A stretch of DNA of 64,000 nt from Cesiribacteraceae bacterium YIM B00369 (GTDB taxonomy: Bacteria > Bacteroidota > Bacteroidia > Cytophagales > Cyclobacteriaceae): positions 84,508 through 148,507 of the forward strand of contig JAFMYY010000012.1 of NCBI GenBank assembly GCA_017948555.1. The letters are read 5' to 3'. The notes under the pieces are model-generated. The model ran no database searches, had not been told where the DNA came from, and worked only from the letters and a program-made list of their open reading frames with translations. A program made the position numbers and the translations under genes. Of the stretch, positions 18,200 through 25,609 are shown in pieces; position 1 is the stretch's first letter, and each line of letters opens with the position of its first letter.

Positions 18200-18751
18200 A
18201 TGTACACTGAAGGCGAACTTGTAGAAGGCTGCCGGAAAGGCGACCGGAAGATGCAACACGAACTATACCAGCGCTTTGCTGATAAAATGTTTGTGGTGTG
18301 TCTGCGCTATGCCCAGGGGCAGCTGGAGGCAGAAGATATTCTGCAGGAAGCTTTTATCAAAGTATTTGATAAAATAGAACAGTTCAGGGGCGAAGCTTCG
18401 CTTGCGGGATGGATTAAACGGATAGTGGTAAATACTGCCCTGAATAACCAGAGGAGTAAGCTGTATATGTACCCTATGGTTGATGTTGACAGCATGTATC
18501 ACATACAGGAGCAGGAAACCACATTATCCGGTTACAATTTCCGGGATCTTTTAAAGCTGGTGCAGGAATTGCCCTCCGGCTGCAGGGTAATTTTTAACCT
18601 TTTTGCCATTGAGGGCTATAGCCATAAAGAAATAGCAAAACTGCTGGAGATTTCGGAAGGAACATCAAAATCGCAGTACGCAAGGGCCCGCCAGCTCTTG
18701 CAGGATAGATTAGCAGCGTTGGAAAAAAAAGGATATGAAAAAGTTAGATGA
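18200..18751 (+). CDS. ECF-type RNA polymerase sigma factor
   Basis: 183-residue sigma-70 family member containing only regions 2 and 4. Region 2: ALYQ-like HELYQRFADKMFVVCLRYAQGQLEAEDILQE then FIKVFDKIEQF, including the DILQEAF core-binding segment, at residues ~20-65. Region 4: LPSGCRVIFNLFAIEGYSHKEIAKLLEISEGTSKSQYARAR helix-turn-helix, ~120-170. It overlaps the next gene by 17 bases, implying translational coupling with a regulator. No downstream SusC is linked, so it probably controls an envelope-stress regulon. Confidence 0.93.
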   Translation: MYTEGELVEGCRKGDRKMQHELYQRFADKMFVVCLRYAQGQLEAEDILQEAFIKVFDKIEQFRGEASLAGWIKRIVVNTALNNQRSKLYMYPMVDVDSMYHIQEQETTLSGYNFRDLLKLVQELPSGCRVIFNLFAIEGYSHKEIAKLLEISEGTSKSQYARARQLLQDRLAALEKKGYEKVR

Positions 18752-20399
18752 GCATTCGCAGTGGGAAGATGAGTGGGCCAGGGCGTTTGAAGATGCCCGG
18801 CAGGCTCCTTCCCCCAATGTGTGGAATAATATCCATGCAGTGCAGGCTGATAAGGAGGCTGATAAGTTCAGAAAGCGGGCGTTTTTCTACAAATGGCTTG
18901 CAGCAGCCTCTGTATTTATAAGTATTTGCAGCGGCGTTATATTTTTCCTCAATTCCGGCCAGGAGCAGGAAAGGGGATTAGCCGTGCAATCTTCTCAGGA
19001 AGAGGTAGGGATGGAGGAAAATCCGGCTGGTAATACAGGAACTATTACTCCCCCGGTAGCATCCGGAGAATCCGGAACAATTGCCGGACGCGGAGAAAGC
19101 AGCGGACAATTTTCTGCTGATGCGCCTGCCGGTAAATCAGAAACAGGAACAAGAGGAACTGCCACAGGAAAAGGTACTGTTTCTCAGCAGGAAGAATATG
19201 ATATTTCCTCTGCCCTGGCAGCTGAATCCGGAGAGGAACACCGGAAGCAAAAAGCTGCCCGTAATACACAAAAGGACCAGGCGAACATTCAACTGCAGGA
19301 GCATGGAAAAGGGAGCCAGCCGCCGGTGCAGGGCGGTGGTAATTTTAACGGAGCCGGAGATGATGGCTCTGCCAGGCCGGCAGCCGTGTTAGCCATGGAA
19401 GAAAATAAGCCGGAGGAGGAATATAATGCAGAGGGAGAAGAAACCGGTTTTGTGGCAGGAGCGACAGGGGAGGTTATAGAAAAGACACCTTCGGCAGGTA
19501 CCCTTGCAGTTGTTTTGGTTACTAAACGTGATGTGGTTGCTTTAGATTTTGAAAAGCATACCAAAGTAGATGCAGAAATAAGAAAGCTGTGGGTGGCATC
19601 TAACTTCCTGAAGAAGGAAAAAGCTGGTTCTGTACCAAGATATATGCTGGGAGCCTCCCTGGCCTCAAATAATTTTAACGCCAATTATCTTGATAAAAGC
19701 CCGGAAGTGGCAAACCTGGCCCACAGTGCAGATGCTTTTAAAGCGACCTCACTAAGCCCGCTTGCTAATGCCCGTGTTACTGATTGGGATAATGAGCAAA
19801 AAAGCGTGGTTTCCGTAGCCGGTGCAGTGCAGGGAGCAGCATGGTTAAGCAAAAAATGGGTTTTACAGGGAGGGGTGCAGTACGGAAATTATAAAACTGA
19901 AAACACCGCCAGTACTTATACCGATGCCTCCGGAAATATGTCTTATCCCCTGCATTTCGCTAATTATTCCGAAGATAAAATGCAGTCAGCTTCTTTAAGA
20001 ACCGCCCGTGCAGCCAGCTCGGTATCAGCCACTAATTCTTTTGCATTTCTGTCTGTTCCGCTTAGTATAGGGTATGTGGTGGTCGACAGAAAGCTGAGCC
20101 TGCTTCTTTCTCCGGGTATTTCATCTGAATTTTTCCTGAGCAATAAATTATCTTCAGATGATGGAGATGCCCTTCAGACCTATACAGTGTCTAATGGGGA
20201 AGAATCTCCGTTTAATTTAGTTCATTTCAGGGGGCTGATCAGTGCCCAGCTTTTCTATAAGATGAGCGAAAACTATATGATTTCCCTGGAACCGGGCTTT
20301 CAGCAGGCAATAAGTGATTTTAACAAGTCTGATAGCTTTTTTAGCAGCAGGCCATCCAATATGAGTATAGCGGCAGGTTTCCGGTATATTTTTCACTAA
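18735..20399 (+). CDS. Inner-membrane-anchored protein with C-terminal beta-barrel (likely anti-sigma type)
   Basis: 554 residues. N-terminal ~50 residues are charged and helical (SQWEDEWARAFEDARQAPSPNVWNNI), like a short cytoplasmic anti-sigma region. One membrane helix follows (~52-70, WLAAASVFISICSGVIFFL). Residues ~75-260 are low-complexity, rich in G, E, S and T. The C-terminal ~260 residues (PRYMLGASLASNN..., WVLQGGVQYGNYKTEN, LSIGYVVVDRKLSLLLSPGI, AAGFRYIFH) look like an eight-strand OMP_b-brl barrel with a terminal aromatic. Coupled to the sigma gene by overlap, so regulation of that sigma factor is inferred. Confidence 0.8.
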   Translation: MKKLDEHSQWEDEWARAFEDARQAPSPNVWNNIHAVQADKEADKFRKRAFFYKWLAAASVFISICSGVIFFLNSGQEQERGLAVQSSQEEVGMEENPAGNTGTITPPVASGESGTIAGRGESSGQFSADAPAGKSETGTRGTATGKGTVSQQEEYDISSALAAESGEEHRKQKAARNTQKDQANIQLQEHGKGSQPPVQGGGNFNGAGDDGSARPAAVLAMEENKPEEEYNAEGEETGFVAGATGEVIEKTPSAGTLAVVLVTKRDVVALDFEKHTKVDAEIRKLWVASNFLKKEKAGSVPRYMLGASLASNNFNANYLDKSPEVANLAHSADAFKATSLSPLANARVTDWDNEQKSVVSVAGAVQGAAWLSKKWVLQGGVQYGNYKTENTASTYTDASGNMSYPLHFANYSEDKMQSASLRTARAASSVSATNSFAFLSVPLSIGYVVVDRKLSLLLSPGISSEFFLSNKLSSDDGDALQTYTVSNGEESPFNLVHFRGLISAQLFYKMSENYMISLEPGFQQAISDFNKSDSFFSSRPSNMSIAAGFRYIFH

Positions 20400-20451
20400 G
20401 CCTTCCAACCTTCCTGAAACTAGTTGTGTCTAATAAAAAAAGAGAAGTAAA

Positions 20452-20655
20452 ATGAGTAAAACATCTAATCCAGTGCACGATGGGCTGGGAATTGTGGCCC
20501 GATTGGTAGTGATTGCTATGTTATTAGTAGTTTTAAGTTTTGTATTGCAGGGGTGTTCTCAAAGGGGAACAGACACACCTGATGCTGAAAGTGGTAAAAG
20601 TATTTCAATAGTAACTGAAAGAGCTCCTGAAGCAGTATTAATTGCTTTGCATTAA
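20452..20655 (+). CDS. Small lipoprotein candidate
   Basis: 67 residues with an AGAAGT purine-rich stretch 7 bases ahead of the ATG. A hydrophobic segment (~15-33) ends in LQGC, a slightly atypical lipobox (Gln at -2), leaving a ~33-residue polar tail. Not recognised. Lies 52 bases behind the barrel gene and before a terminator, so it is probably the last gene of the sigma operon. Confidence 0.5.
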   Translation: MSKTSNPVHDGLGIVARLVVIAMLLVVLSFVLQGCSQRGTDTPDAESGKSISIVTERAPEAVLIALH

Positions 20656-20755
20656 TAAATGCAGGTGAGCTGTAATAAGCCGGGAGTGAAAAGAAAATAA
20701 AGCCGGATTATATTTCCTGTTTTATGTAAAAATATTTTGTTGAATATGAAGAGCG

Positions 20756-20784
20756 GGCACCGGCTAATCCGGTGCCTTTTTTTA
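20756..20784 (+). terminator. Rho-independent terminator
   Basis: 8-bp perfect stem GGCACCGG / CCGGTGCC with a CTAAT loop and seven T residues; ends the sigma factor operon. Confidence 0.9.
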
Positions 20785-20846
20785 CCATGCATCGGTTGTT
20801 CAGATTTTATCTGAATTAATCTTTTTCAATAAAGCCCGGCACATTT

Positions 20847-21785
20847 CTAAATGCTGCTTTTCTTTTTGAACAGATTAGTGAACACATCGAACTTCTTCAG
20901 GAATTCCTTCCGGGGACCGGCAAGAATTTTCAATATCCTTTTACGGGCTTCCATATAACTTTCCCTCCGGATAGCTTTTCTGTTAATGGCATTAGTGGCA
21001 CCACAATACTTTTGCGTAATCAGGCCTATCCGCAGAATCATCAGTCCGTTAAAACTCCCCTGTACGATACTTTCCACCACATTGCCCAGGCCCGGTATAA
21101 TTTTGGTGGCTTTCGCTCCTATAGAAGCAGTGGTTTCGGCTCCCTGAGAGGCAAGCTCGTGTACGAATTCCTCAATGTTTTCTTCCAGATACTCGTCTAC
21201 CTGGTCTTCCAGTAGTTTTGCTCCTATTACCATTAAACCAATGTTGCTGTACAGGTTAATCATTTGCCGCAGGGAGGTTCTCTGGAAATAAATGGTTGAT
21301 ACTCTCCAGACAGTGTTCATGGCGAAAAAGAAAACAATAAGGCTGTCGAAGGTGCCGTTTTGCGAGATGGCGGTACCTGCAAATGTTCGTACCGTATTGT
21401 AGCGGATAATTTTATCTGCCTGCTCATCCAGTACCTTTACGCCCTGTTGCACATCTTCCATATTATTTACCACAAGCCCGTTTTTTTTAAGGATCCGGTT
21501 CTTGTTGTAACGGCTTATAAGAGCCCGGTGGTAAGCTTCCAGGGTTTCAGGGTTATCGGACTGAGGAGGCAATATTGCCGCGGGAAGGCTCAGGTATGTG
21601 TAGAGAGGAACAAGAAACAGGATGCTTACCAGGCCAATGAGCCCAAAGAGCACAATGTCTCCAAACAAGGGGTCAATCCTGTCGGCAAGGTATACCAGGT
21701 TAGCAATCTGGGCAATGAGGAAAAGCACAAAGCCAAGCAGGAACAGGAAAAGCAGCGGAAAAATTATCAGTTTGACAGTTCTCAT
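20847..21785 (-). CDS. DUF697-like membrane protein
   Basis: 312 residues. Two N-terminal membrane helices (~5-28 and ~42-70) are followed by a charged region and a C-terminal amphipathic/hydrophobic part (FVHELASQGAETTASIGAKATKIIPGLGNVVESIVQGSFNGLMILRIG) that resembles the YcjF/DUF697 family. The basic tail (RKEFLKKFDVFTNLFKKK) suggests a cytoplasmic end. Function unknown. It follows oxyR in the same direction with a 52-base gap. Confidence 0.6.
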   Translation of the reverse strand: MRTVKLIIFPLLFLFLLGFVLFLIAQIANLVYLADRIDPLFGDIVLFGLIGLVSILFLVPLYTYLSLPAAILPPQSDNPETLEAYHRALISRYNKNRILKKNGLVVNNMEDVQQGVKVLDEQADKIIRYNTVRTFAGTAISQNGTFDSLIVFFFAMNTVWRVSTIYFQRTSLRQMINLYSNIGLMVIGAKLLEDQVDEYLEENIEEFVHELASQGAETTASIGAKATKIIPGLGNVVESIVQGSFNGLMILRIGLITQKYCGATNAINRKAIRRESYMEARKRILKILAGPRKEFLKKFDVFTNLFKKKSSI

Positions 21786-21837
21786 AATTATTCATAACAA
21801 AAAAATACTGCGGATGGCAGTATTTTCAGGCGTTATT

Positions 21838-22779
21838 TTATTTCCATTCCACTACTATTCCGCGGCTCTCATCTTTCAACATAGGGGGAACAACCTCCTG
21901 CAACTGAGCTGCCAGCAGGTTCAGCAGCCGTTGTTTCGCAAAATGGCGGGTATATACCAGGCTTACTTCGCGCAGCGGCCGTGGGGTTTCAAATCTTTTT
22001 ATCTGGAATTGCTGCTCGTCTGCTAAATCAATGGTGGCCAGCTCGGGGAGCAGTGTAAAGCCACCTTCCACTTCAACTAGTTTCCGGAGGGTTTCAAGCG
22101 AGCCGCTCTCGAACAGGAAAGGACGGTTCGCTTCAATTTTATGGTCAAGGGAGCAGAGGTTCAGTACCTGGTGGCGAAAACAATGCCCTTCGGTTAGCAG
22201 CCACAGGCCCGGTTGGGTAATATCCTCCATCCGGACCGTTGGCTGTTTAAAGAGCGGATGGTCCTGGTGTGTATAAAGCTGAATTTCCTCATAAAAAAGT
22301 GGCTTTTCTTCAATGGCTGCATCATGGAGGGGAGTAACCAGCAGGCCAACATCCAGCTGATCTTTTTTCAGCAGCTCAATTATATTTTCAGTGGTATATT
22401 CCTGTACATGCAACTTTACATTCGGGTATTTCCTGCTGAATGGTCCTGCAAAAAGCGGGAGGAGGTAAGTGGAAAGGGTAGGGATTATTCCCACATGCAG
22501 TTCGCCGCTTATGTTGCTTTTAAAATCTGCTGCAATACCTTCCAGTTTTTTAAACTGCTGCAGTACAAGCTTTGCCTGCGCAATAATGGCCTTTCCGGCA
22601 TCGGTGGGTATTACCGGCTGCTTGCTTCTGTCAAAAATAATAATGTCCAGGGCTTCCTCCACTTTTTTTATTTGCATACTGAGTGTGGGCTGGGTTACAA
22701 AGCACTTTTCTGCCGCTGTGGCAAAGTGGCGGTAAGTGTCTACTGCCACAATATATTCTAATTGTATGATAGAGATCAT
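21838..22779 (-). CDS. oxyR: OxyR-type peroxide-sensing LysR regulator
   Basis: 313 residues. N-terminal LysR helix-turn-helix (LEYIVAVDTYRHFATAAEKCFVTQPTLSMQIKKVEE). The effector domain carries the redox pair Cys200 and Cys209 in EGHCFRHQVLNLCS, matching E. coli Cys199/Cys208, which form the disulfide on peroxide exposure. Divergent from dps, with a 155-base gap holding a perfect inverted repeat, and close to peroxide defence genes, which supports the assignment. Confidence 0.93.
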   Translation of the reverse strand: MISIIQLEYIVAVDTYRHFATAAEKCFVTQPTLSMQIKKVEEALDIIIFDRSKQPVIPTDAGKAIIAQAKLVLQQFKKLEGIAADFKSNISGELHVGIIPTLSTYLLPLFAGPFSRKYPNVKLHVQEYTTENIIELLKKDQLDVGLLVTPLHDAAIEEKPLFYEEIQLYTHQDHPLFKQPTVRMEDITQPGLWLLTEGHCFRHQVLNLCSLDHKIEANRPFLFESGSLETLRKLVEVEGGFTLLPELATIDLADEQQFQIKRFETPRPLREVSLVYTRHFAKQRLLNLLAAQLQEVVPPMLKDESRGIVVEWK

Positions 22780-22850
22780 TTTTTTCCCTTTTTATACTGT
22801 TGAAATTTACGATGCTCCCTCAATAATAAGGAAAATCCATTCAATATAAA

Positions 22851-22885
22851 ACAAATCTATAGCATGATAAAATTAATAGATTTGT
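22851..22885. promoter_or_regulatory. Candidate OxyR operator in the oxyR-dps gap
   Basis: Perfect inverted repeat ACAAATCTAT (22851-22860) and ATAGATTTGT (22876-22885) with 15 bases between. The right arm contains the TTTG at 22881-22884 that serves as the -33 element of the dps promoter. CTAT and ATAG are also the core tetrads of enterobacterial OxyR sites, but the spacing differs from the E. coli consensus. Confidence 0.6.
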
Positions 22886-22912
22886 CTTATGAGGAAGCTC
22901 GCCTTACTTTTG
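22881..22912 (+). promoter_or_regulatory. dps promoter, Bacteroidota type
   Basis: TTTG at 22881-22884, 20 bases, then TACTTTTG at 22905-22912, matching TTTG-N19/20-TAnnTTTG. Predicted transcription start about 22919, 16 bases ahead of the ATG. Confidence 0.65.
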
Positions 22913-22934
22913 TATTAACCAAAACGAAAAAGTT

Positions 22935-23414
22935 ATGCCAAACCAACAATTGAACACTATTGGACTGGACGTTGAGAAGTCGCAGAAATTAGCACAGGAG
23001 CTGAATGAGCTGCTTTCTAACTTTCAGCTGTATTACCAGAATCTTCGCGGATTCCACTGGAATATAAAAGGAAGCAACTTTTTTGAGTTGCATACCAAAT
23101 TCGAAGAACTGTATACAGATGCACAGGTAAAAATAGACGAACTGGCAGAGCGGATCTTAACCCTTGGGCAAACGCCGCTGCATACTTTCGAAGATTACCT
23201 GAAAACAGCCCGGATTCCGGTACACAAAAACATTAGTGCAGACAGGGAAATTGTGCAGGCCCTGGTGGATATGCTGCAAATCCTTCTCATAAAGGAGCGC
23301 GATGTACTTGAGGCGGCCGGAGATGCAGCGGATGAAGGTACTTCCGACCTGCTTACTCCCATCATTGCAGAACAGGAGAAAACAGTCTGGATGCTGAGGG
23401 CTTGGTTGCATTAA
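22935..23414 (+). CDS. dps: Dps-family DNA-protecting ferritin-like protein
   Basis: 159 residues. Mini-ferritin that oxidises and stores iron with peroxide and protects DNA. The ferroxidase residues His41, His53, Asp68 and Glu72 have the same spacing as in known Dps proteins (FHWNIKGSNFFELHTKFEELYTDAQVKIDELAERI region). Short N-terminus without an obvious Lys-rich DNA-binding tail. Transcribed away from oxyR under a promoter overlapped by the inverted repeat. Confidence 0.95.
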   Translation: MPNQQLNTIGLDVEKSQKLAQELNELLSNFQLYYQNLRGFHWNIKGSNFFELHTKFEELYTDAQVKIDELAERILTLGQTPLHTFEDYLKTARIPVHKNISADREIVQALVDMLQILLIKERDVLEAAGDAADEGTSDLLTPIIAEQEKTVWMLRAWLH

Positions 23415-23531
23415 TTTCTGTGGCAGGAGGTAAAGTGGTGCTACGCATTAAAAAACGCTGAGCCATCCTGTTTGATAAGGTAAAAACAAACAACTTATTA
23501 ATATTTATCTGAAAACTAAACGATTAAAATC

Positions 23532-24074
23532 ATGATTGGAATAGGAGAAAAATTCCCCGAATTTGAAAAGCAGGCAGTTGTAAGTCTTGAAAAAGGCAAA
23601 GAGTTCGCAAAAATCAGCTCTAAGGATTTCAGAGATGCTGATGAGTGGATGGTGATGTTCTGGTGGCCAAAAGATTTCACTTTTGTATGCCCCACAGAAA
23701 TTGCTGAATTCAATAAAAGCTTTGGTGAGTTCAGGGACCGCGATGCTCAGCTGATTGGTGCCTCCACAGATTCTGAATTTGTGCACCTTGCCTGGAGAAA
23801 TAACCATGATGACCTTCGCGGACTTCGCTTCCCTATGCTGGCCGATACCTCCAAATCTCTTGCTGAGGAACTGGGTATACTGGAGCAAAGCGAAAAAGTA
23901 GCTTACAGAGCCACAATTATTGTAGATCCACATGGTATCGTTCGCTGGGTAAGTGTAAATGACCTGAACGTAGGCCGGAATGTGAAGGAAGTGCTCCGCG
24001 TACTCGATGCCCTCCAGACCGATGAGCTGTGCCCTTGTAACTGGGAAAAAGGCCAGGAAACAATTTCAGCTTAA
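23532..24074 (+). CDS. AhpC/TSA-family 2-Cys peroxiredoxin
   Basis: 180 residues. Reduces peroxides. Peroxidatic Cys53 lies in DFTFVCPTEIAEF; candidate resolving cysteines are Cys167 and Cys169 in the C-terminal LCPCNW motif. Arg near VNDLNVGRNVKEVLRVLDALQ is in the expected place. Followed 42 bases later by an AhpD-like protein, so the pair probably works together, with no AhpF gene visible. Lies 117 bases behind dps. Confidence 0.92.
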   Translation: MIGIGEKFPEFEKQAVVSLEKGKEFAKISSKDFRDADEWMVMFWWPKDFTFVCPTEIAEFNKSFGEFRDRDAQLIGASTDSEFVHLAWRNNHDDLRGLRFPMLADTSKSLAEELGILEQSEKVAYRATIIVDPHGIVRWVSVNDLNVGRNVKEVLRVLDALQTDELCPCNWEKGQETISA

Positions 24075-24116
24075 GAACCCGTTCCTTATTACTTTCTCAA
24101 ACTCAAATTTAATTTT

Positions 24117-24695
24117 ATGATTACTGAAATAAAGAATGATTTTTTGCAGGATCTGCAACTGGATGATTCTTTCCGGACAGAAGCACTGGATACTTTGCTG
24201 GAAGGTGAATCCCGCTACCTGAAAGACCTGCGCGTAAACTTTAAAAATACCCTTACCTCTGAGCACCTTTCGGAGAAGGAAATTTACCTGCTGGCAACGG
24301 CTGTTGCCACTAATGAAAAAAATGAAAGGTTACTGCAGTTCTTTAAAGATGGTGCAAAACAAAGAGAAGCTACTGCGGAAGAAATTGCCGAAGCTGTAGC
24401 CTGTGCTTCCCTGCTGGCGAGCAATAACATTTTTTACCGTTTCCGCCACTTTACCGGCAAAGAAAAATACAACCAGCTTCCTGCCCGGATTAAAATGAAT
24501 ATTATGATGAAGCCTGTTCTTGGAAAAGAATTCTTTGAACTGGTAAGTCTGGCAGTATCCGCAGTGAATGGCTGCGAAATGTGTGTGAATGCCCACGAAA
24601 ACAGCCTGCTGGATTTAGGCAGCAGTGAAGAGCGTATTTTTGAGGCGGTGCGACTGGCTGCAGTGGTAACCAGCCTTGGAAAGATAGTTTATTAA
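24117..24695 (+). CDS. AhpD-like carboxymuconolactone decarboxylase family protein
   Basis: 192 residues, all helical. Carries the redox motif Cys153-x-x-Cys156-x3-His160 (NGCEMCVNAHEN), as in AhpD, which reduces AhpC in organisms without AhpF. Directly downstream of the peroxiredoxin, supporting that role. Somewhat longer than typical AhpD at the N-terminus (~15 residues). Confidence 0.9.
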   Translation: MITEIKNDFLQDLQLDDSFRTEALDTLLEGESRYLKDLRVNFKNTLTSEHLSEKEIYLLATAVATNEKNERLLQFFKDGAKQREATAEEIAEAVACASLLASNNIFYRFRHFTGKEKYNQLPARIKMNIMMKPVLGKEFFELVSLAVSAVNGCEMCVNAHENSLLDLGSSEERIFEAVRLAAVVTSLGKIVY

Positions 24696-24733
24696 AAAAA
24701 ACAGCTTCAATTGTTTGATGGGTTAGTTTAACG

Positions 24734-24768
24734 AAAAAGGCGCTTTCCGGATGGAGGCGCCTTTTCCG
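24734..24768. terminator. Bidirectional terminator
   Basis: Hairpin AAAGGCGC / GCGCCTTT (with extra A-T pairs) between the convergent ahpD-like and yaaA genes, with A and T tracts on either side. Confidence 0.75.
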
Positions 24769-24771
24769 TTT

Positions 24772-25536
24772 TTATCTGATGAATACCCACTCTTTTTCAT
24801 TGCTGTGCTGTTCGCTGAACTCATACCCCTCCTGCTGAAAGGTTTTTAAAGTCTCCGGATCTTCAATTCTGTTTTTAATAATAAAGTCAGTCATCAATCC
24901 CCGGGCTTTTTTAGCAAAAATGGCAATTATGCTGTATTTACCGTTTTTAAATTCTTTAAAAACAGGTGTGATAATATCTGCTTTCAGCTCTTTCTTTTGA
25001 ATAGCCTTAAAATACTCATTTGAGGCAAGGTTAATAAGCACCGGTTTTGCGCCGGACGCCATGGCTTTATTGAGTTCCTCTGTCAGGCGGTTGCCCCAGA
25101 AGGAATACAGATCTTTTCCTTTCGGGTTTTTAAGCTTGATTTTCATTTCCAGCCGGTAAGGCTGAATAAGGTCCAGCGGGCGGAGCAGACCATATAATCC
25201 TGAAAGGATGCGCAAGTGATCCTGTGCAAAGCTGAGCTCTTTTTCATTATAATTTTCAATATCTATACCGGTATATACATCTCCCTTAAATGCGAAAAGA
25301 GCCTGTTTGGCATTTTCCGGAGAAAAAGGGGTGTTGAACTGCCGGTAGCGATTATAATTCAAATCAGCGATCTTATCGCTGACTTCCATCAGAGCTTTAA
25401 TATCCCCTGCCGACTGTTTCCTTAGTTCATTCACCAGCACTTCGGTTTGATCCAGAAAGCGTGGTTGTGTATGAAGTTCGGGTACACCATTGGAAGAAAA
25501 GTCCTGCGTTTTGGAAGGAGAGATAATGGTAATCAT
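24772..25536 (-). CDS. yaaA: YaaA-family peroxide stress protein
   Basis: 254 residues, the usual length. Signature ISPSKTQDF at the N-terminus, then LYGLLRPLDLIQPYRLEM and NLASNEYFKAI, as in YaaA. In E. coli YaaA limits free iron during peroxide stress and is in the OxyR regulon. Its position beside ahpC/ahpD-like genes fits. An inverted repeat lies upstream (25567-25603). Confidence 0.93.
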   Translation of the reverse strand: MITIISPSKTQDFSSNGVPELHTQPRFLDQTEVLVNELRKQSAGDIKALMEVSDKIADLNYNRYRQFNTPFSPENAKQALFAFKGDVYTGIDIENYNEKELSFAQDHLRILSGLYGLLRPLDLIQPYRLEMKIKLKNPKGKDLYSFWGNRLTEELNKAMASGAKPVLINLASNEYFKAIQKKELKADIITPVFKEFKNGKYSIIAIFAKKARGLMTDFIIKNRIEDPETLKTFQQEGYEFSEQHSNEKEWVFIR

Positions 25537-25566
25537 TTTTAATTTTTATAATGAAAAAGGAATTTA

Positions 25567-25603
25567 GAATGATAGAATGGCTCATTCCCACATTCTATCA
25601 TTC
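25567..25603. repeat. 13-bp perfect inverted repeat between two leftward genes
   Basis: GAATGATAGAATG (25567-25579) and CATTCTATCATTC (25591-25603), 11-base spacer. It lies 7 bases after the T9SS protein stop and 31 bases before the yaaA start. Either the terminator of the large gene (only a weak T-run follows) or an operator for yaaA. Confidence 0.7.
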
Positions 25604-25609
25604 ACGCAT

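Noticed and set aside
22213-22761. 182-codon ORF antisense to oxyR
   Set aside because: The other strand encodes a complete OxyR with both redox cysteines; this frame shows nothing recognisable.
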